NCBI GenBank assembly: GCA_003175865.1
Contig: PSRF01000227.1
Span: 1 to 9,119 of the forward strand
Direction: 5' to 3'
DNA: 9,119 bases
Source of the DNA: Blastocatellia bacterium
Lineage (GTDB): Bacteria > Acidobacteriota > Blastocatellia > Pyrinomonadales > Pyrinomonadaceae
The first letter of the stretch is position 1. The number at the start of each line of letters is the position of its first letter. The position numbers and the translations under genes are program-made. A model generated the notes under the pieces. That model worked only from the letters and a program-made list of their open reading frames with translations. It was not told the DNA's origin and made no database searches. Shown piece by piece: positions 7,453 to 9,119 of the stretch.

Positions 7453-9119
7453 TCACTCGACGGATAGCACCGTTTGTTCCGCCGCTACCCAATCTGCAGG
7501 TTTCCAACGACTAATCGTCTGATCATCCAGGCCGCGTTTGAGTTGACTCCCAACCACGGTTGCGTCGACCGGCCGCGAGAAGAAAAATCCCTGCGCATAT
7601 TCGCAATCGAGTGCTTCAAGATATGCGAGCTGTTCTCTCGTCTCTACGCCCTCAGCTACTACATCCAATCCAAGGTTGCGAGCCAACATGATAATCGTGC
7701 GAACAATTTCGTTATCGCCGGAATCGCCCTTGTTGCTGATGAATGACCTGTCAATCTTTAGAGTGTGAATCGGGAAGTTATGAAGATAACTCAACGAGGA
7801 ATAGCCGGTGCCGAAATCATCCATACTGAGGCGAATTCCCAAACTACGCAATTGCAGGATCAGCTCGGTGACTGTCTTCGTGTTTTCAATCACCGCACTC
7901 TCAGTAATCTCCAGTTGCAGCAGCGAAGGATCGAATTCTGTTTCCCGTAGGGTCGCTTTGATCTGTTCGATAATATCCGGCTGCATGAACTGCTTTCCGG
8001 AAAAATTGACGCTGAGTGTCAGTGACTCGCAGTCTGGAAACTCTCGCTGCCATTGGCGAGTCTGGCGGCACGCTTCAAAGAGTACCCACCGTCCCAAGGG
8101 AACAATAAGCCCTGTCTCCTCCGCAACGGAGATGAATTCCGACGGCAATAACACGCCTCGTTCAGGATGTAACCAGCGAACCAGCGCCTCAAAACCGTGA
8201 ATCCGATTACTTCCCAACTTCATGATTGGTTGGTAATGCACAACAAACTCGTTCCGTTCGACAGCCAAACGGAGATCTGTCTCGAGCTTCAACAGTGCGA
8301 CTGCTCGCGAGTGCATTTCAGTGTCGAATATCTCGTACCGAGCTTTGCCCAGCGCCTTCGCTCTGTACATTGCCGTATCGGCATCACGCACAACTTCATC
8401 TGGTGTTTCGTATCCCGTGCTGCTCATCGCGATTCCAACACTGGCCGACGTAAACACGTCGTGACCATGGATATTGAATGGAAGCTGTAACTCCAATTGC
8501 AGCCGTTCAGCCACGCGCGTCGCATCGCTGGGTTCTTCGATGCCATCAAGAAGTACCGCAAACTCATCGCCACCTAGACGTGCTACCCGATCGACTGGAC
8601 GAATATGAGTTTCGAGACGTCGGGCAATTCCAATCAAGAGTTCATCGCCAACTGCGTGTCCAAGACTGTCGTTGACGTTCTTAAACCTGTCGAGATCCAG
8701 AAACAGTACTGCAAACAGGTACGGGTCCTTCCGCTTTGCCCTCGCAACCGCAAGCTTCAAGTGTTCTCTAAACAGCGAGCGATTCGGCAGTCCCGTCAAT
8801 GCGTCATGAAGAGCATCGTGGATCAATTTTTCTTCAATAACTTTTCGCGCTGTGATGTCGCGTGCAACGACCTGCACTGCAGGCTCCTGTTCGAAAACGA
8901 AAGGCACCGCACCAACTTCAACATCAATTTCCTTTCCGTCTACTCGCACGAATACTTCTTCCGAGAATGGTACTTCAATGTTCTCGTGCAAGCTCTGGTC
9001 GATCCGCTTACGCACACTTTCACGAAAGTCGGCATGTACGAAATTGATCACCGGCTTTCCAATCAAGTCGCGACTAGACTTCGCTCCAAGCAATCGCACG
9101 CCTGCGCCGTTTACGAAAA
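7453..9119 (-). CDS. PAS-GGDEF-EAL cyclic-di-GMP signalling protein (5' partial)
   Basis: This is the C-terminal part of a bifunctional cyclic-di-GMP enzyme. Numbering starts at the GTG codon at 9097-9099, which reads as an internal Val, because the PAS domain continues in frame (FVNGAGV) to the window edge. A PAS domain ends near residue 82 (VVARDITARK). The GGDEF domain follows (about 92-260), with intact GGDEF at 176-180 and the product-inhibition motif RPVD at 167-170, five residues before it. The EAL domain (about 268-520) keeps EALVR (E304, R308), N365, E397, DDFGTGYSS (D427, D428), K448, E483 in AEGVET and Q503. Both the cyclase and the phosphodiesterase therefore look competent; which one dominates cannot be read from sequence. 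The PAS domain suggests sensory control, with more sensor or membrane domains possible upstream of the missing N-terminus. The gene converges on mgtE and the LuxR-type remnant. Confidence 0.95.
   Translation of the reverse strand, partial: FVNGAGVRLLGAKSSRDLIGKPVINFVHADFRESVRKRIDQSLHENIEVPFSEEVFVRVDGKEIDVEVGAVPFVFEQEPAVQVVARDITARKVIEEKLIHDALHDALTGLPNRSLFREHLKLAVARAKRKDPYLFAVLFLDLDRFKNVNDSLGHAVGDELLIGIARRLETHIRPVDRVARLGGDEFAVLLDGIEEPSDATRVAERLQLELQLPFNIHGHDVFTSASVGIAMSSTGYETPDEVVRDADTAMYRAKALGKARYEIFDTEMHSRAVALLKLETDLRLAVERNEFVVHYQPIMKLGSNRIHGFEALVRWLHPERGVLLPSEFISVAEETGLIVPLGRWVLFEACRQTRQWQREFPDCESLTLSVNFSGKQFMQPDIIEQIKATLRETEFDPSLLQLEITESAVIENTKTVTELILQLRSLGIRLSMDDFGTGYSSLSYLHNFPIHTLKIDRSFISNKGDSGDNEIVRTIIMLARNLGLDVVAEGVETREQLAYLEALDCEYAQGFFFSRPVDATVVGSQLKRGLDDQTISRWKPADWVAAEQTVLSVE

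Noticed and set aside
7325..7522. 65-codon open frame on the plus strand
   Set aside because: It is made mostly of the palindromic repeat and runs into the 3' end of the opposite-strand gene.
7808..8200. 130-codon open frame on the plus strand within the GGDEF-EAL gene
   Set aside because: It is antisense to the conserved EAL domain and its low-complexity Ser/Arg/Asn-rich product resembles no protein.
9097..9099. GTG (minus strand) as the start of the GGDEF-EAL gene
   Set aside because: The residues encoded between it and the edge (FVNGAG) continue the PAS domain, so this is an internal valine codon.

Overview
The window looks like an ordinary chromosomal stretch of a mid-GC bacterium. The two edge genes are cut by the window. 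Gene content (a UvrD/RecB-type helicase-nuclease, pyruvate phosphate dikinase, an MgtE magnesium channel, a PAS-GGDEF-EAL protein) and intergenic spaces filled with degenerate palindromic repeats would fit an Acidobacteriota genome, possibly of the Blastocatellia type. That is an impression from repeat style and gene style, not proof; no rRNA or phylogenetic marker gene is present to settle it.

Layout. (1) 2-2002, plus strand: C-terminal part of a helicase-nuclease with UvrD motifs V and VI, then a PD-(D/E)XK nuclease with four cysteines placed as in the iron-sulfur nucleases of the AddB/Cas4 type. (2) 2003-2408: intergenic, with a 111-bp imperfect palindrome, a candidate extended -10 promoter and a perfect 10-bp-stem hairpin that would lie at the 5' end of the next mRNA. 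(3) 2409-5144: complete ppdK, followed by a clear rho-independent terminator at 5173-5210. (4) 5239-5506: five diverged copies of one short palindromic repeat, three on plus and two on minus. (5) 5590-6951: complete mgtE. (6) Directly after it, to 7192: a well-preserved LuxR-type DNA-binding domain with no receiver domain and no ordinary start codon, probably the remnant of a NarL/FixJ response regulator. (7) 7241-7421: a roughly 180-bp nested palindrome between convergent genes. (8) 7453-9119, minus strand: PAS-GGDEF-EAL cyclic-di-GMP protein whose N-terminus lies beyond the right edge.

The genes do not form one pathway. ppdK is closed by its own terminator, mgtE sits behind a repeat-rich spacer with its own ribosome binding site, and the GGDEF-EAL gene runs the opposite way. 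The region is best read as unrelated housekeeping and signalling genes separated by repeat-rich spacers. I found no convincing new multi-gene system. The items most worth checking are the orphan LuxR HTH behind mgtE, the three structurally different repeat families, the leader hairpin of ppdK, and the combination of UvrD motifs with an iron-sulfur nuclease carrying an insertion in its active-site region.
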